Position numbers and translations under genes: made by a program. From Clostridiaceae bacterium UBA5444 (GTDB taxonomy: Bacteria; Bacillota; Clostridia; Clostridiales; Oxobacteraceae), in contig DIRE01000021.1 in assembly GCA_002426575.1 (NCBI GenBank), positions 1-21,425 on the forward strand: a stretch of DNA of 21,425 bases. Direction: 5' to 3'. Below are positions 1-9,700 of the stretch, piece by piece (the first letter of the stretch is position 1; the number at the start of each line of letters is the position of its first letter). Below the pieces are notes generated by a model that saw only the letters and a program-made list of their open reading frames with translations, had not been told where the DNA came from and did not search any database.

Positions 1-1
1 C

Positions 2-850
2 TATTTTATGCAGAAGGGCTCATTTATGAGTATTCCGTTAAGGCAATACGAAACAGGGGATATAACACCGATTTTTAATAAGGATTCTATTATTGAATTT
101 AAAAATGTCTTTTTTAAATATCCCGGAAGCGAAAATTATGCATTAAAAAATATGAATATCACTATCCGTGCGAACGAAAAATTATGCATAGTCGGTGTCA
201 ATGGTTCAGGAAAATCAACATTTATTAAGCTTCTAACAAGGCTTTATTTTCCCACAGAAGGGGAGATATTACTTAACGGCATAAACATAAATCAATACGA
301 CTACAAAAAATATCAAAGGTTGTTTGCACCTGTGTTTCAAGATTTTTGCAGGTATTATATGACTCTTGGGGAAAATATCGTATTGGCAGACAACTATAGC
401 CGCGAACGGCTTGATGAAGTATGTACAGAGAGTGGTCTTTCATCGTTAGTTTCTAAATTGCCTAAAGGGTATAATACTCAGGTTGATAAATGGATTGATG
501 AAGAAGGTTTTGAGCCTTCCGGGGGTGAAGAACAGAGAATCGCTATTGCAAGAGCTTGTTATCATGGCGGAGAAATTTTCTTACTTGACGAGCCGACGGC
601 AGCACTCGATCCGGTAGCCGAGTATGAAATTTATACACAGTTTAACAGTATGATAACCGACAAAACTGCGGTATTAATTACGCACAGACTGTCTGCGGTG
701 CAGTTGGCTGATAAAGTCGCGGTTTTCGACAATGGAAGCTTAATTGAATATGGGACGCATAAACAACTTTACAGCAAAGGCGGTGTGTATACCGAAATGT
801 TCGATAAACAAGCGGAGTTCTATAGAAACGAGAACTATAGCATTGCCTGA
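2..850 (+). CDS. ABC transporter ATPase domain, 5' end cut by window edge
   Basis: This is the nucleotide-binding domain of an ABC exporter. The reading frame is open to the left edge, so the gene is partial; the ATG at 8 is probably internal, and a membrane domain like those of the next two genes is expected upstream. Counting from that ATG, I see Walker A GVNGSGKST near residue 63, a Q-loop in PVFQD, a signature segment PSGGEEQR, Walker B IFLLDEPTAALD and an H-loop in LITHRLS. The signature has Pro in place of the usual Leu and Glu in place of Gln of LSGGQ. That variation might mean one asymmetric ATPase site if it pairs with another subunit, which is inference. The ATPase is close in motif layout to the two downstream exporters. 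The substrate cannot be told. It ends in TGA at 848-850. Confidence 0.9.
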   Translation, partial: YFMQKGSFMSIPLRQYETGDITPIFNKDSIIEFKNVFFKYPGSENYALKNMNITIRANEKLCIVGVNGSGKSTFIKLLTRLYFPTEGEILLNGININQYDYKKYQRLFAPVFQDFCRYYMTLGENIVLADNYSRERLDEVCTESGLSSLVSKLPKGYNTQVDKWIDEEGFEPSGGEEQRIAIARACYHGGEIFLLDEPTAALDPVAEYEIYTQFNSMITDKTAVLITHRLSAVQLADKVAVFDNGSLIEYGTHKQLYSKGGVYTEMFDKQAEFYRNENYSIA

Positions 851-916
851 TTTAAATAAAAAAGGTATCGCGCAATCCAGACGCTTCAATAACTTTATCT
901 ATTTAATGCATACGAG

Positions 917-1024
917 ATGCCATGGAAGTTTTATATTGGGTTGGCTCCCATTATTGATTTTTATCCATTTGTAGGGAAATTGATGTGGAACTCTATACAA
1001 AAAAGAAATATAGGAGGACAATGA
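917..1024 (+). CDS. Very short ORF (35 codons), doubtful
   Basis: A reading frame from ATG 917 to TGA 1022-1024 encodes 35 residues. It starts MPWKFYIGLAPIIDFYPF and ends with the basic tail QKRNIGGQ. It is hydrophobic and aromatic-rich. It has no convincing SD before the ATG, and the frame is open only from about 893. Its TGA overlaps the ATG of the next short ORF (ATGA at 1021-1024), an arrangement typical of translational coupling. It could be a remnant of a decayed gene, a small peptide linked to the exporters, or chance. I do not recognise it. Confidence 0.2.
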   Translation: MPWKFYIGLAPIIDFYPFVGKLMWNSIQKRNIGGQ

Positions 1025-1086
1025 AAACATTTAACATAATCATTGCCTATGTAAGTAACTTCCTTATGTGTCATGAACCTTTATGA
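1021..1086 (+). CDS. Possible leader peptide ahead of exporter gene (21 codons)
   Basis: An AGGAGG at 1012-1017 stands three bases before ATG 1021, close but strong. The frame encodes 21 residues beginning MKTFNIIIAYVSNFLM and stops with TGA 1084-1086. The stop lies inside the right arm of the 1066-1091 hairpin just upstream of the next exporter gene. A ribosome finishing this peptide would cover part of the hairpin, which is the geometry of ribosome-mediated attenuation. That function is inference. No run of one amino-acid codon marks it as a classical amino-acid leader. Confidence 0.3.
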   Translation: MKTFNIIIAYVSNFLMCHEPL

Positions 1087-1100
1087 CACATCACTTTTTT
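1066..1100 (+). terminator. Hairpin with T-run, possible attenuator
   Basis: ATGTGTCAT (1066-1074) and ATGACACAT (1083-1091) form a perfect 9-bp stem with an 8-base loop. CAC and six T follow (1095-1100). The SD of the next exporter gene, GGAGGG at 1101-1106, begins directly after the T-run. The stem is only moderately GC-rich, so full termination is uncertain. The position suggests regulation of the downstream gene, or simply an end for transcripts from the first exporter gene. Confidence 0.45.
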
Positions 1101-1112
1101 GGAGGGATGAAT

Positions 1113-2919
1113 ATGAAAAATAGCTTTAAGGAAATGTTCAAGGCTGAGCTTTTCACCTATTCTGTAATGTTTAAGTCAGATCGACATAAATCCGTTATTT
1201 TTGTGCTTATCACCAGTATAATTCAGTTAATGCCATTGCTGAGTGTGTGGCTTTGGAAACTAATTATTGATCAATTCACCTTCATTTATACAAATGGACT
1301 ATTGAATAACAGTATTTACATACTTTTAGGGATTTATCTATCTATTACTGTTATCACGTCCATTCTCACAAATATAAATACAACTATTTCAGGTATACTG
1401 GGCAGCAAATGTACGCAGACCCTTGACAAACAAATAATGAATAAAATTGCAACGATAGATACTGAATTTTATGACAATCCTGAAAATAGAGATATAAATT
1501 ATATTGCAGATCAAAGCAGACAGGTGATTAGTCAGGGTATAACGTGGATGTTAGATACTGTTATCTGTATTATTACTTTTATTTCTGGAATTTCTATGTT
1601 TCTTTCTTATAATATTTGGTTTGGCATCATTTTTATTTGCACCTATATCCCTGGCTCATATATATCTTTTAAAAATGAGAAAAAGATGGACGAGTTTTCA
1701 ATATACGAAGTTCCGCTAAACAGAAAGAAAAATTACTATAAATCTTTATTAACACAGAGCTTTGCTGCAAAGGATCTAAGATTATACAATCTAACGGGGA
1801 GATATAAGGAAATTTATAATGGATTGTGGTCAGGAATACGCAAAGAGCGTACAAAGATTTTTGAAGAAAATACAATATCTTCTTTCCTTGCTTCGCTGTT
1901 CTCTTATGCAGGTATTGTTTCAATCATAATCTTTTCTGTTCATTTGGTTATGAATGGAACAATGTCTATAGGTACATTTGCATTGTATATTGGACTATCA
2001 CAAGCAATAGGCGAAAAGTTTAAGTATATTTTTGTTTGCATTATGTGTCAAAAAGAAATAACGGCACCTAGGATAATAAGGCTTATTAACTTTTTAAACT
2101 ATGAGAATAAAATAAAAGATAATGGTAAGAAAGAGATTACAAACCTTTCTGCCATCGAGTTTAAAAATGTTTTCTTCAAATATCCAAACTGCCAGAACTA
2201 TGTTTTAAAAGGTTTCAATCTCAGAATAGCCAAAGGTAAAAAAATTGCGCTTATTGGTATTAATGGAGCAGGAAAAAGCACAATAGTAAAATTATTATTA
2301 CGGTTTTATGAACCAGAATCTGGTCAGATAATGATTAATGGAGAGGATATACACCAGTATTCATTAGATGAGTTACATAAAATATTTGCTGTTTGCTTTC
2401 AGGATATTAATACATATTCCCTAACATTTAAAGAAAACATTGCCCTATCAGATATCGATAGAATTGATAATATAGAAAATATTAAAAAGGCAGCAAGGGC
2501 ATCCGGTGCTGATAAAATACTTAACAACTTACCTTTAGGACTGGATACGGATATGACACGGAATTTTAATAATGAAGGAGTTGAACTTTCCGGCGGACAG
2601 TGGCAGAAGGTAGCCCTTGCGAGAGCTTTTTTTAAGAAATCTGATTTTATTATACTTGACGAGCCCACTGCTTCTCTTGACCCTGAAGCTGAGGATTACC
2701 TCTTCCGATCATTTAAATGGCTGTGCCGCGATAAGGGGGGGCATCTTGATTTCCCATAGGCTATCGAGTATTATGCTGGTTGATGAAATAATACTTATCG
2801 GGGAAGGAGCTGTTATTGAAAAAGGTACCCATGCGGAGCTTATGGAGAAAAACGGTAAATATGCAGAGCTATACCGCATCCAGGCAAATAAATATATGGA
2901 AGGTGATGCTGATGTTTAA
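1113..2919 (+). pseudogene. ABC exporter half-transporter with +1 frameshift in the ATPase domain
   Basis: This is a transmembrane-plus-ATPase half-exporter. ATG 1113 is chosen because GGAGGG (1101-1106) sits 6-7 bases upstream; an upstream in-frame ATG at 1083 lies inside a hairpin. The first about 330 residues hold several hydrophobic spans. The ATPase follows, with Walker A GINGAGKST at residues 382-390, signature LSGGQWQK near 492 and Walker B FIILDEPT with Asp 516. At 2735-2741 a run of seven G shifts the frame and a stop follows at 2757-2759. Removing one G gives DKGGILISHRLS, matching ILISHRLSS in the next gene, and the frame then runs to TAA 2917-2919 for a normal length of about 601 residues. 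As written, the product lacks the H-loop and the last roughly 60 residues, so it should not hydrolyse ATP normally. It could be true decay, a homopolymer sequencing error or slippage at the G run. Confidence 0.85.
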
Positions 2920-4717
2920 TAATTTTTTTAATGAAGTCAGATATGGTATGAAAATAATATTTTCAGCATCTAAAAAGTTCTTTATACTCAAGCTTATACT
3001 ATCTTTCATTTCTTCACTACTACCGTATTTGCCATTATTTTTATGGCGCAGACTGCTAAATTCGCTGGTTGTATTTACAAATGGCAATACTTATGATGCC
3101 ATGAGGACAATCGTAATACTTACCGGATTGTATTGTGCCGTTTTACTTATTAGTAAGTTTGTGGATTCTGTAGAGCAAATAGTTACATACAAGTATAATG
3201 ACGAAGTAAATTATTATATAGATAATTTGATGATTGACAAGGTGTCATCAATTGATCTTGCTTTTTTTGACTCAAGTGATTTAAATGATAAATTACAAAA
3301 TTCAAGGAATATATTGTTTGCAATACAGGGTATGGCCAGAATAATTTTTAATATAATCCAATATACAGTAAAACTAATCATATCGTCTTGCTTAATATCC
3401 ACATTGGGTTTATGGCTTATACCTGTTGTTATTATTTCATGCCTGCCTTATATTATAGGTGATAAAAAGATCAAAGATGCTAATTACCATTTCGAAAAGG
3501 AATATTCTAAGGCTTATAGAAAAATGGAGTATTATACAAGTCTCTTTTTTGGTAATACAGGACAGGAAGTTAAATTATATAACCTAAAAGGCTATTTTAT
3601 ACAAAAATATGAGTCACAATGGATGATATGGCATAAGGCTATGAGCAGTAAAAATATAAAACAATGTATTATAAGCGGAATTAGCAGCGTATTTCTCGTA
3701 CTGAATGAGCTCATTGTGTATGCTATTTTGCTAACAAGGCTTCGTGCTAAGACCATTGCAGTAGGTGATGTTGTGTATTATATTTCTATCATGACACAAT
3801 TTAGGACTGACTTTACGAATTTGTGCAGCAATATCAATAGCTTCGAAATGAGACGAAATGAGATAAAGGACATCCGTTCCTTTATTGAGCTTGAGCCTTT
3901 GTTAGAAAAAGGCGGCACACTGGTTCCAAAGAACAAACCTAGAATAGAATTTAAAAACGTATATTTTAAATATCCAGACGCCGATAATTATGTTTTACAG
4001 GATTGTTCATTTATAATAGAGCCTAATGAAATAGTCGGTCTCATAGGATTGAATGGCGCCGGGAAAAGCACTATTGTGAAGCTGCTGCTGCGTTTTTATG
4101 ATCCAATCAAAGGTCAAATTCTTCTAGATGGCATAGATAACCGTGAATATGATATTGTCAAGCTTCGTGCGCTTTTTGGCGTGTTGTTGCAGGATTATGT
4201 ACAGTATAGCTTTACATTGAGAGAGAATGTAGCGCTTTCTGAACTAACACGTATGAATAACGATGAAGATATTCTCAAAGCGTGTGAGCAAAGCAATGTG
4301 ACCGATTTCATTGCTGATTGGGAAAAGGGCATTGATGAAGACTTGACACGGCAATTTAATGGCGAAGGGAAAGAGCTTTCGGGAGGACAATGGCAAAGGG
4401 TTTCTCTCGCTCGTGCATTTTTTAGAAATGCGCCTGTGATAATTCTTGATGAACCGTCCGCAGCACTTGATCCGATCGCAGAGGATGCAATTTTCGATAA
4501 GTTTGTTAAGCTATCGGTAAATAAAAGTGCCATTCTGATTTCCCACAGACTTTCGAGTATTGTCCTTGTGGATAGGATTATGGTGCTGGAAAACGGAAAA
4601 ATTATTGAACAGGGTTCCCACAGCGAATTGCTTAAGAAAAATGGCAAATATTCATACTTATTCAATCTTCAGGCAAGCAAGTATTTGAATACAGTTCAAA
4701 AAAAGCAACCATGTTGA
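2912..4717 (+). CDS. ABC transporter, fused permease and ATPase (half-exporter)
   Basis: The product is a 601-residue integral membrane exporter subunit. An N-terminal exporter-type membrane domain of about 330 residues has multiple hydrophobic spans, and a C-terminal ATPase follows. Visible motifs are Walker A GLNGAGKST from residue 379, Q-loop LLQD, signature LSGGQWQR near 489, Walker B VIILDEPSAALD with Asp 513, and the H-loop His 545 in LISHRLSS. All key ATPase residues are present. ATG 2912 is chosen because GGAAGG lies 8 bases upstream; it overlaps the end of the preceding gene by 8 bases, implying coupling. The protein is about as long as the repaired product of the preceding gene, so the two probably form a heterodimer. 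Substrate (peptide, drug or lipid) is not evident. A hairpin follows at 4748-4778. Confidence 0.92.
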   Translation: MFNNFFNEVRYGMKIIFSASKKFFILKLILSFISSLLPYLPLFLWRRLLNSLVVFTNGNTYDAMRTIVILTGLYCAVLLISKFVDSVEQIVTYKYNDEVNYYIDNLMIDKVSSIDLAFFDSSDLNDKLQNSRNILFAIQGMARIIFNIIQYTVKLIISSCLISTLGLWLIPVVIISCLPYIIGDKKIKDANYHFEKEYSKAYRKMEYYTSLFFGNTGQEVKLYNLKGYFIQKYESQWMIWHKAMSSKNIKQCIISGISSVFLVLNELIVYAILLTRLRAKTIAVGDVVYYISIMTQFRTDFTNLCSNINSFEMRRNEIKDIRSFIELEPLLEKGGTLVPKNKPRIEFKNVYFKYPDADNYVLQDCSFIIEPNEIVGLIGLNGAGKSTIVKLLLRFYDPIKGQILLDGIDNREYDIVKLRALFGVLLQDYVQYSFTLRENVALSELTRMNNDEDILKACEQSNVTDFIADWEKGIDEDLTRQFNGEGKELSGGQWQRVSLARAFFRNAPVIILDEPSAALDPIAEDAIFDKFVKLSVNKSAILISHRLSSIVLVDRIMVLENGKIIEQGSHSELLKKNGKYSYLFNLQASKYLNTVQKKQPC

Positions 4718-4747
4718 TGTGGTTTGTATTTAACAACTAGTGTGGGT

Positions 4748-4778
4748 AGGGGGTAGATAAATTAATTATCTACCTCCT
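4748..4778 (+). terminator. Strong hairpin after the ABC cluster
   Basis: Bases 4748-4760 pair with 4766-4778 through 13 positions, one of them G·U, around the 5-base loop ATTAA. The core is GGTAGATAA with TTATCTACC. Only two T and then GATT follow, so the U-tract is weak. It lies 30 bases after the last exporter stop and before the promoter region of the next operon, so an intrinsic terminator is the simplest reading. Confidence 0.65.
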
Positions 4779-4799
4779 TTGATTAAGCCCAAATTTATA

Positions 4800-4992
4800 C
4801 AAAAGTTTACTAAAACATTACAAATGTATTTTAGCTATCCTAAATACATACAAAGTGTGATAAAATTTTAGTTAGAAAGCATTAGTACTGTAGCATAATT
4901 TGAATGGATTTAAGCAAGTTTTGCGTCTAATTTAAATGTTATAGTTTAATTTACTTTTAATGTTTTCTGCATAAAATATGGAGGGCAAGTAT
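4800..4992 (+). promoter_or_regulatory. Probable promoter region of the vWA/tubulin operon
   Basis: No gene fits in this AT-rich stretch between the hairpin and the first operon gene. An imperfect inverted repeat, ATGTATTTTAG (4824-4834) and CTAAATACAT (4840-4849), has 10-base arms with one bulged T and a 5-base centre, and could be an operator. Possible sigma-A type -10 boxes are TAAAAT (4861-4866), CATAAT (4894-4899) and TTTAAT (4945-4950). The last has TTGCGT 18 bases upstream at 4921-4926. None has a good -35 match, so the exact start is unresolved. The SD GGAGGG of the first gene is at 4980-4985. Confidence 0.35.
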
Positions 4993-6726
4993 ATGTATAA
5001 AAAACGATTTAGATTATTTTTGGCAATTTTATTTATTTTTATATTTTTATTTCAATCACAAGGCATAAAGCCTGTATATGGAAAGACCGTGGACACATCT
5101 AAAATAGATGCATCTCTTGTGTTAGATTCTAGCGGGTCTATGAAGGAAAGCGATCCTAAAGGTATAAGCTATGAAGCAGTTAATATGTTTATAGATATGT
5201 GTTCTGTTAAAGGAGATAGCATAGGATTAATTGCATATACTGATAAGATAATTAAACAAAGCCCCTTAAAAGAAATACAGTCATACAATGATAAAGGAAG
5301 TATCAAATCTATTTTAAATAATGTCCCTAAAGAGTCATCAACAGATATAGGCCTTGCTTTAAAATCAGGGGTTAATATGCTAGATAAAGACCATTCTCCA
5401 TCTAAAAAACCTATGATAGTTCTATTATCTGATGGCAAAACAGATCTTGGGAAAAACTCTAGAACTAAAAAAGAGTCTGATATAGATAAAAATGAGGCTC
5501 TTAAGATTGCTAAAGATAAGGGATATCCTATATATACAATAGGTTTAAATGCTGATGGATCAGTTGATAAAAATGAATTAAATGAAATCTCATCATCAAC
5601 AGGAGGCAAAACGTTTATAACAGATACGGCAGATAATCTCCCTCAAATACTAAGTGAAATATTTGCAGATAGTTTAAAGCTTAAAATTGTATCTCCTGGG
5701 GATATAACTGCTAATGGAGAATATCAGGATGTTTCTATAAATATACCTGATTCAAATGTAATGGAGGCTAATATATCACTTTTATCTCAAAATAAAATAC
5801 AGGTAAAGCTCATAGATAATAATGGAAAGGAGAGGGCAATACCATCAGATAACATTTATTATTCTGTATCTAACAGCTATTCAATGATTAAAATAATAAA
5901 TCCTGAAAAAGGGGACTGGACTCTTAAAGTAAAGGGTATATCAGGGGATAAAATAAAGGTTAATTTAATTTTTAATTATGATTTAAAGCTTAATATGGAG
6001 TTATCTAAAGATAAGGATTTATATAAGAATGATAGTATAAATATAATATCCTACCTAACAAGTAATGGGCAGAGGATACAAGATAAAGAGATATATAAAG
6101 GCACTAATGCATATTTAATTGTTAAAGATTTGAATACTAAAAAAGAAGATAAATTAGACTTAACCAATAAAGGGGAAAGTTTTGAAGGAAGTTATAAACT
6201 TAAAGAAGCCGCTAATTATGAGTTAAAGGTTGTCTTAGAGGGGAAAAATTTTTCAAAAGAAAGTGATGCTGCTCATATAGAGGTTTTAAACAAAGATCCC
6301 ATAGATTATGGCAAATGGATTATTATTGGAATAGTGTGTATAGCCTTAGTAATACTTGCAATTATATTAATATTCATATTTAAAAAGGCAAATAAACATT
6401 TTGTAGGCCAGGTTATGATAGAGATAAAAGATATAAATACAAACAAAATGTCTCCTCCCCAGTATAAAAGGCTTGACACATACAAGGGAAAGGTAAACTT
6501 ATACCAATTGCTTCAGCTTGTACCAGAATATAAAGAGGCTGAAAAGATAGTATTTATGCCAGGAAAGGAAGATAACCTGATTATTAAGAATGTGTCAGAC
6601 TGTACAGTAGATAGATCAGGCAGGGCGGTAGATGCTTCAAAGGGGTATGAAATAAGAATAAATGATAGAGTTAACATAACATTAAATAATATACAAAAGA
6701 GCATTTCAATAGAATATTTTATATAA
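4993..6726 (+). CDS. Secreted, membrane-anchored vWA-domain protein
   Basis: The 577-residue product has a signal peptide (hydrophobic core about 8-21, possible cleavage after VYG near 30). A vWA domain at about 38-228 follows with a complete metal-ion (MIDAS) site: Asp45, Ser47 and Ser49 in DSSGSM, Thr117 in STDIG, and Asp147 in LLSDGKTD. About 200 residues of beta-rich, probably Ig-like, sequence lead to a single membrane span at about 442-463. A 107-residue cytoplasmic domain ends the protein. Expected topology is vWA outside and C-terminal domain inside, linking an external metal-dependent adhesion or sensor domain to the cytoplasmic partners below. ATG 4993 is preferred over ATG 4978 because GGAGGG at 4980-4985 stands 7 bases before it. 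This is the first gene of the long operon. The ligand is unknown and I do not recognise the C-terminal domain. Confidence 0.88.
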   Translation: MYKKRFRLFLAILFIFIFLFQSQGIKPVYGKTVDTSKIDASLVLDSSGSMKESDPKGISYEAVNMFIDMCSVKGDSIGLIAYTDKIIKQSPLKEIQSYNDKGSIKSILNNVPKESSTDIGLALKSGVNMLDKDHSPSKKPMIVLLSDGKTDLGKNSRTKKESDIDKNEALKIAKDKGYPIYTIGLNADGSVDKNELNEISSSTGGKTFITDTADNLPQILSEIFADSLKLKIVSPGDITANGEYQDVSINIPDSNVMEANISLLSQNKIQVKLIDNNGKERAIPSDNIYYSVSNSYSMIKIINPEKGDWTLKVKGISGDKIKVNLIFNYDLKLNMELSKDKDLYKNDSINIISYLTSNGQRIQDKEIYKGTNAYLIVKDLNTKKEDKLDLTNKGESFEGSYKLKEAANYELKVVLEGKNFSKESDAAHIEVLNKDPIDYGKWIIIGIVCIALVILAIILIFIFKKANKHFVGQVMIEIKDINTNKMSPPQYKRLDTYKGKVNLYQLLQLVPEYKEAEKIVFMPGKEDNLIIKNVSDCTVDRSGRAVDASKGYEIRINDRVNITLNNIQKSISIEYFI

Positions 6727-6745
6727 GAAGGGCAGGGAAAGAGAA

Positions 6746-9700
6746 ATGAAACCTGTTGTAAAAGAACATATAGAACAGTTAGATGTGAGATTTGGCGGGG
6801 GAATTGTAAGCGATAAGATTAGGGTAAATACAATAGACAATCCAATGCTCGTTATTGGTCTTGGAGGTACTGGAATAGATTCTTTACTAAGGTTAAAGTA
6901 TCAAATAAACAGAAGGTTTATACTTCCAGAAGACCCTATTACAAAGAGAAAAATGGAAAAGCCACATAACATAGAGTTTTTAGCATTTGAAACTAACCAG
7001 CAAGACAAAAACAAAAGATACAAAGGCATTGGCCTTGATCCTTTAAATGAGCTAGTACTTTTGTCAAATGCAGAAATAGGGGGAATACTTCAAAATAGAA
7101 GCATAATGGATGAATGTATAAAGTCATGGCTATCACCAGAACTTACCATTGTTGATGGTATAAATGGTGCAAGCGGCGTAAGGCAGGCTGGGAGGCTTCT
7201 TTTATTTACTAAAATAGGTCAAGTTGTAAAAAGTATAGAGAAAAAAATAAACATGCTGTTAGAGGGTACTAATGAAAAGCTTATGGTATTTATTTTAACA
7301 GGGCTTTCAGGAGGAACTGGAAGCGGTTGTTTTTTGGATATTGCATATATTGTAAGAGGAATAATGGAAAAAAGGTTTGGAAGCGGTGGAGTTGATAGGG
7401 TAAATATATTAGGATATTTATTTACTCCAGATGTAAACCTAGCAAACCCAAGCATTAGCAGCCATACACAAGATTATATAAAGAAAAATGGTTATGCAGC
7501 ATTAAAAGAGTTAGATTATTGGATGAATGCACCAGAGAGGGGAGAGAGGTTTAAACAAAACTATAGGGATGTACTGACAGTAGACTCTCCAATGCCTCCA
7601 TTTAATCTTTGCCATTTAATATCTGCAACTAATACAGAGGGTAAACTACTTGAAAATGCATATGATTATTGCATGAATGTAACTGCGGAGAATATAACAA
7701 ACTTTATGGCAAGTGAGGAAAAGCGCTCTGGAGATGAATTTGCAATACATGATTATATAAGCAACATAAATACAAATATAGCTCAGATGAATCATCCATA
7801 TTCTGCAAACTATAAATACAACATAATAGGAGCCTCATCTGCTGTACTTCCTATTGAAGAGATTACTACATATCTTGCATATAGGTTGTTTAAGAAGATG
7901 GAGAAAATGTTTGTATCTTCCCCAACCCAGCAGGAGGTTGAAGACTTTATAAGAAGCCTAAAACTTGATCCTGATTATGTAACAAGAAGGTTTGAGGAGA
8001 GGATTCCTACCCCTCTTTCAGGGTATCAGCATAGTGAAAGGCTAAACCATTATAATGTTATAAAGACAGAATCAGTCAATATAGATGATGAGCTTCAGAC
8101 ATTTTTATCAAAATCAAGGGAAGAATTTATAAAGGCAAAAAGGCAGCTGCCTGGTGAATATTTAGAGGATTTTAATGAGCAGATAAAGAGAATGTTTATA
8201 AACTCAAACCAAGGACCATTTTATGCTTCAAGGCTTATAAATTCAAATTCAGGTTTCTGTATATTAAAGACTTTAGAATCTACAATAGAATCTCTTAAGG
8301 TATCTTTAAAAAGGTATCCTGAAGATATTGAAAAGTATAGGTATTCATCTGAAGATAAAAAGAGTGAGGCAAAAAAGGCAATAATAAATAAAGAAAAGAA
8401 GAAAAATGACTATATAGAAGAAAAAATAAATGAGTATTATGCAAGGTCTGATGAGGAAAGAACAAAGTACATCATTGAGTTTTACGAGGATGTATTTAAC
8501 CTAATAAATGAGAAAAACAATAAAATATATAATGTATTTACTGAGATACTCAATGCATTAAATAAAATATTTGAAGAAAATGGTAATATACTTATTAATG
8601 GACAGGAAGTAGAGTACAGAGGAGATAAGACCTATAATTGGAATATAGTAGGCATTCCAGACGTCTTAGACACTATAGATGAGTTTTTAGAAGAACAAGA
8701 CGAGGATGATTTAATAAGAAGCTTTACTAGAGAACTTTTATATAGGTCTGACAATTGGATAAAAGAGCAAGATATTGATATTGTAGGATCTATAAGCGAT
8801 TTCATATCAGATAAATTTGGAGACATTATAACAAAGTCCATGGAAGACTTTTTAGTAATAAAATATGGGCAAGGGGAAATGATAGATAAATTAGTTGAAA
8901 GGACTATTGCTAAAAGGCTTGATGATGATGCAGTTCCAGTTTTCTACCTAAGCAATAGCGATGGAAACTTAGACCTTCCATCATGGGGGTTTGTTTCAGT
9001 ACCTGTAAAAGCACCAGATATTCTAAAGGGTATAAAGAATTACCAGACAAATTCTCTAGGTAAATCCATGTTTACAATAAAAGAAAGTGAGGTAAAAAAC
9101 CGCATATTTTGGCTAAATACCAAAAACGGAGTACCTCTTTATGCATATACACCTCTTAAGGTATATGAAACTTCTTATGAAAAGACAATACTTGAGAAAG
9201 AAGGTGTTGGAAGACACCTTGTGCAGACAAAAGAAAATAACTGGACATACCTTCCTTCACCAATACCTCAAAGGGCATGGGGGGACATATATTACAATGA
9301 TAGAGTAAAAAAATATAATGACAGTCTAGCTAGTATTTTTGATAAGGCTATAAATTATAATTGCATAAGGGCTAAAAAGTCAGAAGACAGTGCCAATAAT
9401 AGGTATGAATGTGTAGTAACTAAGCCTTTTGAAATAGAAGAATATATATCTTCATATAATATGAAAACGAATAAGGATCAGCCAAACTTTTCTGAGATGA
9501 AAAGGTGTTTAAAGGATCTTAAGAAATTACTAGAAGAAGGTATAGAAAAGGATTATTGCAAGGATATATTTGATAGCTTTAATAAAGATAGAGCCCTTGA
9601 GAACTTTATACGCTCCCCTGAAATTGTAAAGCTTGTAAACATAGAAATAAAAAAATATGATTTATTGGTATGCAAGATAGAAGAGATTGAGGCCATACTT

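Noticed and set aside
744..974. Open frame of 76 codons overlapping the end of the first ABC gene
   Set aside because: Most of its first half is the ATPase gene read in another frame, no SD precedes it, and the composition of its product is not protein-like.
2617..2919. Separate 100-codon gene after the frameshift
   Set aside because: Its N-terminal part is an out-of-frame reading of the ATPase; only the portion after the G run is genuine and it is the missing C-terminus of the exporter.
4195..4665. 156-codon open frame on the - strand inside the third exporter
   Set aside because: It mirrors a gene with complete ABC motifs and has no SD or recognisable content.
4718..4992. Riboswitch or small RNA in the intergenic region
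   Set aside because: Apart from the terminator hairpin and one short dyad I see no conserved riboswitch-like core or multi-stem structure.
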